This document shows positions 6,862 through 13,586 of a stretch of DNA of 16,948 nucleotides, piece after piece (the first letter of the stretch is position 1; every line of letters begins with the position of its first letter). The position numbers were made by a program, and so were the translations under genes. The notes beneath the pieces were generated by a model. It saw only the letters and a list, made by a program, of their open reading frames with translations, was not told the origin of the DNA and did no database searches. Source of the DNA: Spirochaetaceae bacterium (lineage in GTDB: Bacteria; Spirochaetota; Spirochaetia; Treponematales; Breznakiellaceae); assembly GCA_031280705.1 (NCBI GenBank), contig JAITGJ010000033.1, positions 1-16,948 of the forward strand. Reading direction: 5' to 3'.

Positions 6862-7593
6862 TTACCACTCAAGACGCTCCGCGCTTTCAGGATGTTTGTT
6901 TGTTTCCACGCCGGTAATCCGGCCGTTCTTTACCCCGATAATCCGGTCCGCCATGCGGGAAATCGCCTGATTGTGGGTAATTACAATTACTGTTTTTCCC
7001 GTTTCGCGGCAGCTTTCCTGAAGCAGTTTCAGGATATGTTTTCCGGTCTGGTAATCAAGCGCGCCGGTTGGCTCGTCGCAGAGGAGTATTTTCGGATTTT
7101 TTGCCAGCGCCCGCGCGATGGAAACCCGCTGCTGTTCGCCGCCCGAAAGCTGGGCGGGAAAATTGTTCACGCGGTCCTGAAGCCCCACGGCGCGCAAAAT
7201 TGCCCGGCTGTCCCCCGGTTCCCGGCACAGTTCGGAGGCAAGCTCCACATTTTCAAGGGCCGTGAGGTTCTGTATCAGGTTGTAGAACTGAAAAACGAAC
7301 CCCACATCGTGGCGGCGGTATTCGGTAAGGCGCGATTCACCAAAGGCGCTTATCTCTTCGCCGTCAAGCACGATGACGCCCCGGTCAGAGGAGTCCATGC
7401 CGCCGAGCATATTGAGGAGCGTCGTCTTCCCCGCTCCGGAAGGCCCCACAATCACGCAAAATTCGCTCTTTTCGATATCGAAGGTCATGTTGTCCGCGGC
7501 GGTGATGCGGACGGCTTCTTCGCCCCGCCCCCGTTCGCGGTTTTCCCCCAGCGTGTAGTACTTGCAGACATCCCGAAATTCAACATAGGCCAT
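6862..7593 (-). CDS. ABC transporter ATP-binding protein, LolD/MacB type
   Basis: This 243-residue cytoplasmic ATPase has all the expected motifs: Walker A GPSGAGKTT (50-58), the Q-loop glutamine in FVFQFYNL (Q102), the signature LSGGEQQR (149-156), Walker B ILLCDEPTGALD (169-180) and the H-loop His207 in VITHNQ. Closeness to LolD/MacB/FtsE ATPases is supported by DEPTGALD and by the FtsX-type permease gene 79 bases downstream on the same strand. Together they should form one exporter or mechanotransmitter. The ATG at 7593 has no Shine-Dalgarno sequence. A -10-like TATGAT lies six bases before it, suggesting a leaderless message. It is divergent from hprK across a 191-bp GC-rich region. Confidence 0.92.
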   Translation of the reverse strand: MAYVEFRDVCKYYTLGENRERGRGEEAVRITAADNMTFDIEKSEFCVIVGPSGAGKTTLLNMLGGMDSSDRGVIVLDGEEISAFGESRLTEYRRHDVGFVFQFYNLIQNLTALENVELASELCREPGDSRAILRAVGLQDRVNNFPAQLSGGEQQRVSIARALAKNPKILLCDEPTGALDYQTGKHILKLLQESCRETGKTVIVITHNQAISRMADRIIGVKNGRITGVETNKHPESAERLEW

Positions 7594-7599
7594 GCCGTC

Positions 7600-7628
7600 A
7601 TCATACCCCGGATAACAAAATTATTGAA
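7600..7628 (-). promoter_or_regulatory. Promoter for the ABC exporter operon (leaderless type)
   Basis: On the minus strand, TTCAAT (7628-7623) is followed by a 17-bp spacer and TATGAT (7605-7600). Six bases (7599-7594) then separate the box from the ATG, which places the expected start of transcription on the A of the start codon. The -10 box is good and the -35 box is weak (3 of 6). Confidence 0.5.
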
Positions 7629-7641
7629 CCGGAGGATTGCC

Positions 7642-7661
7642 CGGGCCGGATTTTTGGCCCG
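7642..7661. other. Hairpin in the divergent spacer
   Basis: CGGGCC (7642-7647) pairs with GGCCCG (7656-7661) around the loop GGATTTTT. A second one, AGGCCCG (7681-7687) with CGGGCCT (7708-7714), lies next to it with an inner GGTC/GACC pairing (7692-7695 with 7701-7704). Possible operator or cruciform; function unknown. Confidence 0.4.
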
Positions 7662-7702
7662 CCGGGGGGCCCACGCCAAAAGGCCCGGCGGGGTCTTCCG
7701 GA

Positions 7703-7744
7703 CCGGACGGGCCTGGCCGGACGGGCCTGGCCGGACGGGCCTTC
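7703..7744. repeat. 14-bp tandem repeat, three units
   Basis: The unit CCGGACGGGCCTGG starts at 7703, 7717 and 7731. The first two copies are identical and the third diverges in its last two bases. It lies directly upstream of the -35 box of hprK, in the spacer shared with the ABC operon. Confidence 0.85.
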
Positions 7745-7749
7745 GGCAA

Positions 7750-7778
7750 TTGTACAAATTCCGTACGGGGGGTAAGAT
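7750..7778 (+). promoter_or_regulatory. Promoter for hprK (leaderless type)
   Basis: TTGTAC (7750-7755), a 17-bp spacer and TAAGAT (7773-7778) precede the ATG at 7785 by six bases, so the predicted first transcribed base is the A of the ATG. A G-run inside the spacer (7767-7772) is too far from the ATG, and upstream of the predicted transcript start, to serve as a ribosome site. Confidence 0.6.
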
Positions 7779-7784
7779 AGGCGC

Positions 7785-8771
7785 ATGAACGAAAAGTTCA
7801 CCGTGCTTGACCTGATTGACATTGATCTCAAGGAAAACAACGCCCTTAATCTGCGCTGTATCGGGGGGCGGAAGGGACTGACGCGGACCATTGATGTTCC
7901 CGACCTCAACCACCCCGGCCTCGCGCTGGCGGGATTTTACGATGTTTTTGCGGCCCAGCGTATCCAGATTTTTGGGCGCGGGGAAACGTCGTATCTCAAG
8001 GCGCTTTTGGACGGCGGCAGCCTCGATACGGTACGGAAACTGTTTTCCTGGCCCATACCCTGCTGCGTTTTTACCCACGATTTGGCGCCGGGAAAAGAAT
8101 TTCTCCTGCTCGCGGAAGAGGCGGACTGCCCCGTCCTCCAGACCGATTTGGGAACGTCCGATTTTACGGCGCGCATCATCCGTATCCTGCAGGATATTTT
8201 CGCGCCCCGCCGGAGCCTCCACGGTGTACTGGTGGAGGTGTACGGCCTCGGCATTTTGATCCTGGGGGAATCCCAGGTGGGGAAGAGCGAAACGGCGCTC
8301 GACCTGATACGGCGGGGACACCGGCTGGTGGCGGACGATGTGGTGGACATCCGCTGCATCAACGGCAACATTCTTCTGGGGCAGGGCGCGAACAAGATCA
8401 TCGGGCACCACATGGAGATACGGGGCCTTGGGATCATCAACGTTACGCATCTCTTCGGCGTCGGCGCGGTGCGGGACCGGAAGCAGATTCAGCTTGTGGT
8501 GATGCTTGAAGAGTGGGATTCGCGCAAAAATTACGACCGCCTGGGCACGGACGATCAGGTGATGGACATTCTGGGGGTGGGCATTCCGCGTCTTGACATT
8601 CCCGTAAAGCCGGGCCGCAATGTCCCCATCATTATTGAAACGGCCGCGATGAACGAACGGCTCAAGAAAATGGGATACAATTCCGCGAAAGAATTTAATC
8701 AAAACATTCTTAAATGGATAGAAAGTGATGCTGCCCGTTCGGTATATTTCGGACAGGAAGATATAATCTAG
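7785..8771 (+). CDS. hprK: HPr kinase/phosphorylase
   Basis: This 328-residue enzyme phosphorylates (and can dephosphorylate) HPr at its regulatory serine, linking sugar supply to carbon control. The N-terminal half (1-135) matches the MurF-like HPrK N domain. The C-terminal kinase domain has the P-loop GESQVGKSET (161-170) and the following LIRRGHRLVADDVVDI. The HPrK signature IRGLGIINVTHLFGVGAVR begins at residue 212. The P-loop has Gln164 where most HPrK have Gly (G-[DE]-S-G-[IV]-G-K-S as I remember it). The essential G-x4-G-K-S pattern is intact, so ATP binding is likely kept. Length is normal for the family. No ptsH or ptsI lies nearby; spirochaetes often have such an incomplete, regulatory PTS. 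The GNAT gene and adk follow on the same strand. Confidence 0.95.
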   Translation: MNEKFTVLDLIDIDLKENNALNLRCIGGRKGLTRTIDVPDLNHPGLALAGFYDVFAAQRIQIFGRGETSYLKALLDGGSLDTVRKLFSWPIPCCVFTHDLAPGKEFLLLAEEADCPVLQTDLGTSDFTARIIRILQDIFAPRRSLHGVLVEVYGLGILILGESQVGKSETALDLIRRGHRLVADDVVDIRCINGNILLGQGANKIIGHHMEIRGLGIINVTHLFGVGAVRDRKQIQLVVMLEEWDSRKNYDRLGTDDQVMDILGVGIPRLDIPVKPGRNVPIIIETAAMNERLKKMGYNSAKEFNQNILKWIESDAARSVYFGQEDII

Positions 8772-8780
8772 CGGGGGAAA

Positions 8781-8817
8781 CGCCGCCGGAAAACCGGACG
8801 TTTTTTCCGGCGCGGCG
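8781..8817. other. Hairpin between hprK and the GNAT gene
   Basis: GCCGGAAAA (8785-8793) can pair with TTTTCCGGC (8803-8811) around a nine-base loop. Imperfect GC pairing extends it outward on both sides. The T-run lies inside the stem and not after it, so this is not a canonical intrinsic terminator. Confidence 0.45.
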
Positions 8818-8823
8818 CGGCGG

Positions 8824-8829
8824 TATAAG
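8824..8829 (+). promoter_or_regulatory. Possible -10 box for the GNAT gene
   Basis: TATAAG lies eight bases before the ATG at 8838, in the same arrangement as for hprK and lysA. The matching -35 position (8801-8806) is only a T-run, so this promoter is less convincing. No Shine-Dalgarno sequence is visible either; the only candidate is a weak CGGG. Confidence 0.35.
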
Positions 8830-8837
8830 CGGGATAA

Positions 8838-9374
8838 ATGGAAACAATAACGGTACGGCCCGAGACGCCGGATGATTATTTTACTGTCGAGTGCGTTGTC
8901 CGGGAAGCGTTCCTTGACGCCCCGCACGCGGACGGGACCGAGGCGCTGCTGGCGCGGAAACTGCGGGACCGTCCGTCTTTTGTGCGGAGCCTGGATTATG
9001 TGGCCGTCATCGAAGGGGCCGTAGCCGGGAATATCATGTATTCCATGTGCGATATCATAGGCGCGACAGGCGAACGGTGGGAGGCGCTTACCCTCGCGCC
9101 GCTCAGCGTTCTTCCCCGGTTCCAGCGGCGCGGCGTGGGGTCCCTCCTGGTGCGGTATACGCTCGATGCCGCGCGGAAAGCGGGCTTCCGCGCCGTGCTG
9201 CTGTATGGCCACGAAACCTACTACCCCCGTTTCGGCTTTTCCCCCGCGGCGCGCTACGGCATTACCACCGCCGGCGGGGACAATTTCGACGCCTTTATGG
9301 CGCTGCCGCTCCATGACGGCGCCCTTGACGGGGTGCGCGGGCGGTATATTTACGACGCCGTTTTTGACGAATAG
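8838..9374 (+). CDS. GNAT-family N-acetyltransferase, YhbS-like
   Basis: This 178-residue protein is of the COG3153/YhbS type. It should transfer an acetyl group from acetyl-CoA to an unknown amine. Evidence: the N-terminal ITVRPETPDDY start (4-14), beta-4 LAPLSVLPRFQRRGVGSLLV (86-105) holding the acetyl-CoA pyrophosphate-binding motif A R-R-G-V-G-S, and the later YYPRFGFSPA (128-137) typical of this subgroup. The gene is 66 bp behind hprK on the same strand and could be co-transcribed or use its own promoter. The substrate cannot be told from sequence, and a protein or small-molecule target is equally possible. Length is usual for single-domain GNATs. Confidence 0.88.
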   Translation: METITVRPETPDDYFTVECVVREAFLDAPHADGTEALLARKLRDRPSFVRSLDYVAVIEGAVAGNIMYSMCDIIGATGERWEALTLAPLSVLPRFQRRGVGSLLVRYTLDAARKAGFRAVLLYGHETYYPRFGFSPAARYGITTAGGDNFDAFMALPLHDGALDGVRGRYIYDAVFDE

Positions 9375-9382
9375 TCCGCGCC

Positions 9383-9416
9383 TGTGCAAAACTGAAGTTT
9401 TGCAACAACCTCGTCC
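9383..9416. repeat. Hairpin element A (GCAAAAC-TGAA-GTTTTGC)
   Basis: A perfect seven-base stem, GCAAAAC (9386-9392) and GTTTTGC (9397-9403), is followed by AACAACCTCGTCCTATT. It resembles the element at 15683-15720 in having CTGT on the left and AACA...CTATT on the right. Both lie in intergenic DNA just after a gene. It may be a dispersed genomic repeat or serve as the 3' end of the GNAT transcript. Confidence 0.5.
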
Positions 9417-9510
9417 TATTCGGCAATGGCCGTTCCCGGATAATGTTCGCTTAAAACCGGTAACAGGGCATAAACACCGGAACATTACGAGCCTTGCCGC
9501 CCGCCCGACC

Positions 9511-9539
9511 TTGACCGGCGGGCGGGGAGGGGGTATGCT
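9511..9539 (+). promoter_or_regulatory. Sigma-70-type promoter for adk
   Basis: TTGACC (9511-9516), a 17-bp spacer and TATGCT (9534-9539) form a good promoter. Transcription would start near 9546, directly before AAGGAGG (9547-9553), giving a leader of about 14 bases that is almost entirely the ribosome site. Confidence 0.65.
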
Positions 9540-9546
9540 CGTTCGT

Positions 9547-9553
9547 AAGGAGG
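9547..9553 (+). promoter_or_regulatory. Ribosome binding site deciding the adk start
   Basis: AAGGAGG touches the first possible ATG (9554) but stands six bases before the second (9560). The second is therefore the better start. Confidence 0.8.
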
Positions 9554-9559
9554 ATGGTA

Positions 9560-10189
9560 ATGAAGCTGATTTTTCTCGGCCCTCCCGGGGCCGGCAAGGG
9601 AACCCTGGCGGGTATCGCCGTGGATATGCTGAAAACGCCTCATATTTCCACGGGGAATATTTTTCGCGCCGCCGTCTCCGCGCAAAGCGAACTGGGCCGT
9701 AAAGTGAAGGCAATTCTTGACGCGGGAAAACTGGTGGATGATGAGACTACGATTGCCCTTGTGCGGGAGCGCCTCGCGCGGGAGGACGCCCGTGCCGGCT
9801 ATATTCTCGACGGGTTCCCGCGAACCATCCCCCAGGCCGAGGCCCTTGCGTCATTTTCAGCGGTGGACCGCGTGGTCAACTTCGACATTCCCGATGTCTC
9901 GGTGGTGGAGCGCCTCTCCGGGCGGCTCGTATGCCGCGCCTGCGGCTTTAATTTTCACGCGGTTTCCAATCCGCCGGCCAAAGCGGGCGTGTGCAATCAC
10001 TGCGGCGGCGAGGTGTACACCCGGGACGACGACAAGCCCGCCGCGATAGAAAAACGCCTCCAGGTGTACCGTGAACAGACCGCGCCCCTTATTGATTACT
10101 ACCGCGCGCGGGGGCTGCTGCTCGATATTGACGCCCGTCCCGCCGCGGAAGAAGTGGGCCGTATCTTCAGGAAGGCGCTCGGTATATAA
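9560..10189 (+). CDS. adk: Adenylate kinase, zinc-binding long form
   Basis: Adenylate kinase converts ATP and AMP to two ADP in the cytoplasm. The 209-residue protein has the P-loop GPPGAGKGT (7-15), the AMP-binding segment STGNIFR (30-36), YILDGFPRTIPQAE (81-94) and the LID domain. The LID carries a four-cysteine zinc site (C125-x2-C128 and C145-x2-C148) followed by TRDDDKP. The usual GKGTQA reads GKGTLA here. The cysteine LID is normal for Firmicute-like and many spirochaete enzymes. The start at 9560 is chosen over the ATG at 9554 because of ribosome-site spacing. It has its own promoter but is on the same strand as hprK and the GNAT gene. It converges with the PucR-type gene. Confidence 0.96.
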   Translation: MKLIFLGPPGAGKGTLAGIAVDMLKTPHISTGNIFRAAVSAQSELGRKVKAILDAGKLVDDETTIALVRERLAREDARAGYILDGFPRTIPQAEALASFSAVDRVVNFDIPDVSVVERLSGRLVCRACGFNFHAVSNPPAKAGVCNHCGGEVYTRDDDKPAAIEKRLQVYREQTAPLIDYYRARGLLLDIDARPAAEEVGRIFRKALGI

Positions 10190-10214
10190 AACCCGGCCCC
10201 GCTTTCTTTGCCGG
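10187..10214 (-). terminator. Weak candidate terminator for the PucR-type gene
   Basis: On the minus strand GCCGG (10214-10210) pairs with CCGGC read from 10197-10193, with a 12-base loop, followed by G-TTTT. The stem is only five base pairs and overlaps the adk stop region. Confidence 0.3.
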
Positions 10215-10270
10215 CGCCCTCCGTAAAGCCGCCGTGGACGGCATATCTTAGCGGGCGTTTTGTCAGGTAT

Positions 10271-11905
10271 TTATGACGAAAGCGCCGTTATGGTGTGGCT
10301 GGCGTCGCGGCGGCCCGGGGACAGCGAAGCCCGGTCCGTCTCTCCCCGTTCGTTTGTTTCGCTTTCCGCGAGCAGTTCGAGAGACAGGGCCACGTGGAGC
10401 ATTTCCCTCGGTTTTCTAAAATCAAGCCCGGTTATTTCGCCTATCCGCTCAAGCCGCCGTATCAGCGTGGTGCGGTGGAGGCCGAGTTTTTCGGCGGCCT
10501 GGGTCATGTTGAATTGAAAATCCATGTAACAGCGCAGGGTACTAACGAAACCGGTACCGTCTTTTTTATCAAGATTCCAGAGCATGACCGCGCCGGGATG
10601 GAGCAGATGTTTTGCCGGAAGCTCGCTCGTTATCCGTTCCAGAATATAGTCCAGCACATAATCGGCAAAGCGGTACACCGCGCGCCGCGCGTCCCGCCGG
10701 GAACCCAGGCGCAGCGCCGCCGACGCTTCAGTGTACGCGCTCTTTAGTTCCAGAAAATTGCCGAACGGGTTTGAAATACCCGCCGCACAGTTAAATTCCC
10801 GCGTGATGAATGTGATCAGCCGCCCGTAATCGCGCTTCCCGTTCCGGCCCTCCGCGTCTTTTTTGTTGATGAGCCAGATAATGTGCGATGCGTAGGTAAT
10901 CGCGCAGGAATAGAGCACGTCCGTTTCCAGATGGCGGCAGATATACAGGGAACTTTGGGTGAAGCATATTTCATCGGCGATACGGAATACCGCGATAAGA
11001 TAGGTGTCATCCATCTGCCATCCAATTTCTCCGAGGACCGCAAGCGCCCTCCGGCCGGTAACGCCGTCTGTGCCGAATACCAGGTCCCGCGCAAGCTGGT
11101 GCAGCGGATCGCTTTGCCGGCGGGCAAGCATAAAATCGGTCGTATTGATAAAAACCGTCCCAATATATTTGCAGATATGCGCGAGGAGCCGCGACCGTCC
11201 CGGGTGGTTTTTTCCCGCGTCAAAATCCGCGGCAATGCGCCCCTCGTAGTGGCTTCCCCGGAAAATGTTGCAGCAGAGAAAACGCGCCCTGCCCCCTTCG
11301 TTTGCCTGCGGATAAAGATACGGCTCAATGGATTCCGAAATGCGGCAGCATTCCCCGTCCATGAGGGTTTCGCCGGGCGCTTCAACGGGAAGGCTTCTCC
11401 GACCGGCTCCCCCGGAAAGCCGGTGATCGTCCGTCCACGCGATTGAAAACAGATTCCGGTCCAGAAGCACAAAGGGAAGGTCGAAAAATTCACGCGCCAC
11501 GCGGAAGAGCCGCGTATATTCGCCGGACGCTTCGAACACCGCGTCCTTGAGACGGTTGTCCCAGTCCTGGAGGGCGAGGAAGAGGGAGAACACTTCCGCA
11601 AGGAGCGCCTCCGGGGAAATATCCCCGGCAACGCAGGCCACATCCGCGGGGAGCGGGCCGTTTCCCGCGCCGGAAAGAAGCGTTTCTGCCGCCGTGGCCG
11701 CGCCGCCGCAGAGGAGAAACACGCCGCCGTCCCACGCCGCGCGCGGGATGTCCGCCGCGCCGGTGATAAAGAGACTCCCCCGCTCCACCCCCGCCTGAAA
11801 CACGCGCGGTTCCGTAACGGGAACGCCGTTCCGTACCCCCAGCGGATACGAAACGGTAAATTTCCGCTCCAGTAAAAAATACACCAGGGAAGAGGTGATC
11901 TGCAT
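10271..11905 (-). CDS. PucR/CdaR-type transcriptional regulator
   Basis: This protein of about 544 residues ends in a PucR-type helix-turn-helix, MTQAAEKLGLHRTTLIRRLE (about 466-485). The preceding region contains segments typical of the PucR/CdaR family, such as AGISNPFGNFLELKSAYTEA and ASAALRLGSR. The N-terminal half, with an FFDLPFVLLDRNL segment, is like the sensory part found in many gut-bacterial PucR proteins; the ligand is unknown. The minus-strand AGAGGAG abuts the ATG at 11911, so the second ATG (11905, six bases further) is taken as the start. The C-terminal tail of about 45 residues after the HTH is polar and probably disordered. The gene is divergent from the GTPase/His-rich pair, which makes that pair a candidate target, though nothing in the sequence proves it. 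Confidence 0.88.
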   Translation of the reverse strand: MQITSSLVYFLLERKFTVSYPLGVRNGVPVTEPRVFQAGVERGSLFITGAADIPRAAWDGGVFLLCGGAATAAETLLSGAGNGPLPADVACVAGDISPEALLAEVFSLFLALQDWDNRLKDAVFEASGEYTRLFRVAREFFDLPFVLLDRNLFSIAWTDDHRLSGGAGRRSLPVEAPGETLMDGECCRISESIEPYLYPQANEGGRARFLCCNIFRGSHYEGRIAADFDAGKNHPGRSRLLAHICKYIGTVFINTTDFMLARRQSDPLHQLARDLVFGTDGVTGRRALAVLGEIGWQMDDTYLIAVFRIADEICFTQSSLYICRHLETDVLYSCAITYASHIIWLINKKDAEGRNGKRDYGRLITFITREFNCAAGISNPFGNFLELKSAYTEASAALRLGSRRDARRAVYRFADYVLDYILERITSELPAKHLLHPGAVMLWNLDKKDGTGFVSTLRCYMDFQFNMTQAAEKLGLHRTTLIRRLERIGEITGLDFRKPREMLHVALSLELLAESETNERGETDRASLSPGRRDASHTITALSS

Positions 11906-11911
11906 CTTCAT

Positions 11912-11918
11912 CTCCTCT
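11912..11918 (-). promoter_or_regulatory. Ribosome binding site deciding the PucR start
   Basis: The minus strand reads AGAGGAG directly against ATGAAGATG. A six-base gap to the second ATG (11905) is preferable to none for the first (11911). Confidence 0.6.
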
Positions 11919-12057
11919 GCCGTGCTCCGGCATCTGCTCTTATTTGTCGCGCGTCCTTGGGGAAAAGCCCTGCCCGTCCGCGCCGCCGTGCGGAACGTTT
12001 TTGGGCAAAATCACTATATGTCGCATCGCGGGAAAATGCAAGGCGTTTCTTCCGCGC

Positions 12058-12086
12058 TTGTACTCCCGCCGGTTTTGTAGTAAATT
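12058..12086 (+). promoter_or_regulatory. Candidate promoter for the GTPase/His-rich operon
   Basis: TTGTAC (12058-12063), a 17-bp spacer and TAAATT (12081-12086) would start transcription near 12093, giving a leader of about 34 bases that includes GGGGAGG (12114-12120). An alternative is TTGTAG (12075-12080) with GATAAA (12098-12103). The rest of the 215-bp divergent spacer shows no operator that I can recognise, including no convincing Fur- or Zur-type palindrome. Confidence 0.4.
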
Positions 12087-12126
12087 TTGAAGATAGCGAT
12101 AAAGCAATGAATCGGGGAGGCAATGC

Positions 12127-12723
12127 ATGAAGGTTATTTTGATCGGCGGGTTTCTGGGGTCCGGCAAAACCAGCGCGGTGCTCCAGCTTGCGAAGTATCT
12201 GGTCGGGGACGGCCCCGTGGACAAGCCCCGGGTTGTCATCATCGAAAACGAGATTGGCGAGGTCGGCATTGACGACAAAGTGCTTGCCGGCGCGGGCTAT
12301 GACGTAAAGGGCCTCTTTAACGGCTGCGTATGTTGCACCATGTCCGGGGAACTGGTCTACACGCTTCAAAAAATCGAGAAAAACATCAATCCCGCGTATG
12401 TCATTATGGAGGCCACCGGCGTCGCCGACCCCGGCGGCATCAAAAAAGTCCTTGACGAGGGATACGCGGCCCGCCTTCCCATCAAGATTTGCTGCCTTGC
12501 CGACGCGAGCCGCTGGCGGCGGATGCTCGTCCCGCTTGGGCATATCATCAAGGCGCAGCTTGACGGCGCGCACGTTATCCTGATCAATAAAACCGATTTG
12601 GTGGACGCCGCCGCGCTCGCGGAAGTGGACGCTTCCATCAAATCCTTCAACGGCGATGCCGTGGTGCATCACATTTCCGCGCTCAGGCCCATCGACACGG
12701 CGATTTGGGCCGAAATGGCATAA
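12127..12723 (+). CDS. CobW/COG0523-type G3E GTPase (compact metallochaperone)
   Basis: This is a 198-residue P-loop GTPase of the SIMIBI/G3E class (CobW, HypB, UreG). Evidence: Walker A GGFLGSGKT (7-15), ENEIGEVGID (40-49), the metal-binding GCVCC motif (66-70; Cys67, Cys69, Cys70) diagnostic of COG0523, VIMEATGVADP (92-102) and the guanine-specificity motif NKTD (154-157). COG0523 proteins use GTP hydrolysis to deliver or retain metals (zinc, cobalt, nickel) for target proteins. The protein ends right after the GTPase domain and lacks the CobW C-terminal domain that makes typical members 300-400 residues long. GGGGAGG precedes the ATG. The stop codon overlaps the ribosome site of the next gene, so the two are co-translated. 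Which metal is involved cannot be read from the sequence. Confidence 0.93.
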   Translation: MKVILIGGFLGSGKTSAVLQLAKYLVGDGPVDKPRVVIIENEIGEVGIDDKVLAGAGYDVKGLFNGCVCCTMSGELVYTLQKIEKNINPAYVIMEATGVADPGGIKKVLDEGYAARLPIKICCLADASRWRRMLVPLGHIIKAQLDGAHVILINKTDLVDAAALAEVDASIKSFNGDAVVHHISALRPIDTAIWAEMA

Positions 12724-12733
12724 GGAGGAACGT

Positions 12734-13516
12734 ATGACGACCCACGACGGGCACGAACACGGCGCGCATGCGCACGAACACGGCGATCATGAACACGCGC
12801 ACGGCGGCCGCACACATGCGCGCGATCACGAACATGGTGAACATGGGCACGGCGATCATGAGCGCTGTGCGCATACGCACAATCACGGCGATCCCGATCA
12901 CGCGCACGAACACGGCGGCCGCCATCATGGTCATCATGACGGCGGGATACATCACCATCATTATCACACCCATCACCATTACTATCATGATGACGATGCA
13001 TGCGATTGCGATGACTGCGCGTCCGGTGGCGGCGAATGTGAGTGCGCGCATGACCACGATAACCATGGGCATACGCACAATCATGACCATGATCACGAGG
13101 CGCATGGCCACGGCCATGATCACGCGCACGATCACGATGACCATGATCACGATCACGCGCATGAAACCGGCGGCATCAGCATCAACCACCACGAGGAATC
13201 GACCATCGCGGTATTCAGAAAAAGCATTGCCCGGCCCTATGCCGAAGTGGTGTCAATCCTTGAAAGCCGGATGGGGATCATCGCGGGCGCGGTATCCGGC
13301 GCGGGCGGCGTGATCGGGCATATCAAAGCCGTGGTTATCGCCGAAGGCGACCGCTGTATGTTGTCCATCACCGACGCGGGAACGCCCGCGCAAAAGCGGG
13401 ACCTGGGCGGCGATTCGGCGGGCTTTGAGCTGGTGTGCATCGTGTTTTTGGTGGCGGATGACGAGCTCCGCCGCATCATTGCCGGCGCGTTTGAAGAATT
13501 TATGGAAGGCGCGTAA
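12734..13516 (+). CDS. Very His-rich putative metal-binding protein
   Basis: This 260-residue protein consists of two parts. Residues 1-147 form a low-complexity tract of alternating His with Asp, Glu, Gly and Ala, with 52 histidines by my count. Residues 90-104 form a cysteine island (CDCDDC then CEC, five Cys) flanked by HHHHYHTHHHYYHDDD. Residues 150-260 form an ordinary folded-looking domain (STIAVFRKSIARPYAEVV, then GGVIGHIKAVVIAEGD) that I do not recognise. There is no signal peptide or membrane segment, so it should be cytoplasmic. The AAGGAGG (12722-12728) overlaps the GTPase stop, and the ATG lies ten bases after that stop. By analogy with His-rich HypB, CooJ and SlyD tails, it is probably a metal store or donor for the GTPase, with the C-terminal domain supplying a docking or target function. 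Ni, Co and Zn are all possible. Confidence 0.85.
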   Translation: MTTHDGHEHGAHAHEHGDHEHAHGGRTHARDHEHGEHGHGDHERCAHTHNHGDPDHAHEHGGRHHGHHDGGIHHHHYHTHHHYYHDDDACDCDDCASGGGECECAHDHDNHGHTHNHDHDHEAHGHGHDHAHDHDDHDHDHAHETGGISINHHEESTIAVFRKSIARPYAEVVSILESRMGIIAGAVSGAGGVIGHIKAVVIAEGDRCMLSITDAGTPAQKRDLGGDSAGFELVCIVFLVADDELRRIIAGAFEEFMEGA

Positions 13517-13532
13517 GCCTTCCGCGAAAAAC

Positions 13533-13565
13533 AAACGGCCCCGGAGAAGCGTCCGGGGCCGTTTT
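13533..13565. terminator. Strong bidirectional intrinsic terminator
   Basis: AAACGGCCCCGGA (13533-13545) pairs perfectly with TCCGGGGCCGTTT (13552-13564) around a six-base loop, with T-runs on both strands. It sits between the convergent His-rich gene (+) and the exported two-domain protein (-) and should end both transcripts. Confidence 0.92.
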
Positions 13566-13586
13566 GCTTTCCGAAAGCACCGGCGG

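Noticed and set aside
6616..7788. A 390-codon open frame on the plus strand opposite the ABC ATPase
   Set aside because: It covers the ATPase gene, whose Walker and signature motifs are unambiguous on the minus strand.
7485..9713. A 742-codon open frame on the minus strand
   Set aside because: It lies opposite hprK, the GNAT gene and part of adk, and its translation is Arg/Pro/His-rich without motifs. It is a by-product of GC-rich codon use in the real plus-strand genes.
12064..12126. Metal-responsive operator (Fur/Zur-like) before the GTPase gene
   Set aside because: The region is AT-richer than its surroundings but I find no convincing palindrome of the expected form.
12683..13192. Minus-strand frame that reads like a very hydrophobic Val/Ile/Met-rich membrane protein
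   Set aside because: It is the mirror of the His/Asp-rich codons (CAT, CAC, GAT) of the plus-strand gene, and its hydrophobicity is an artefact of that low-complexity DNA.
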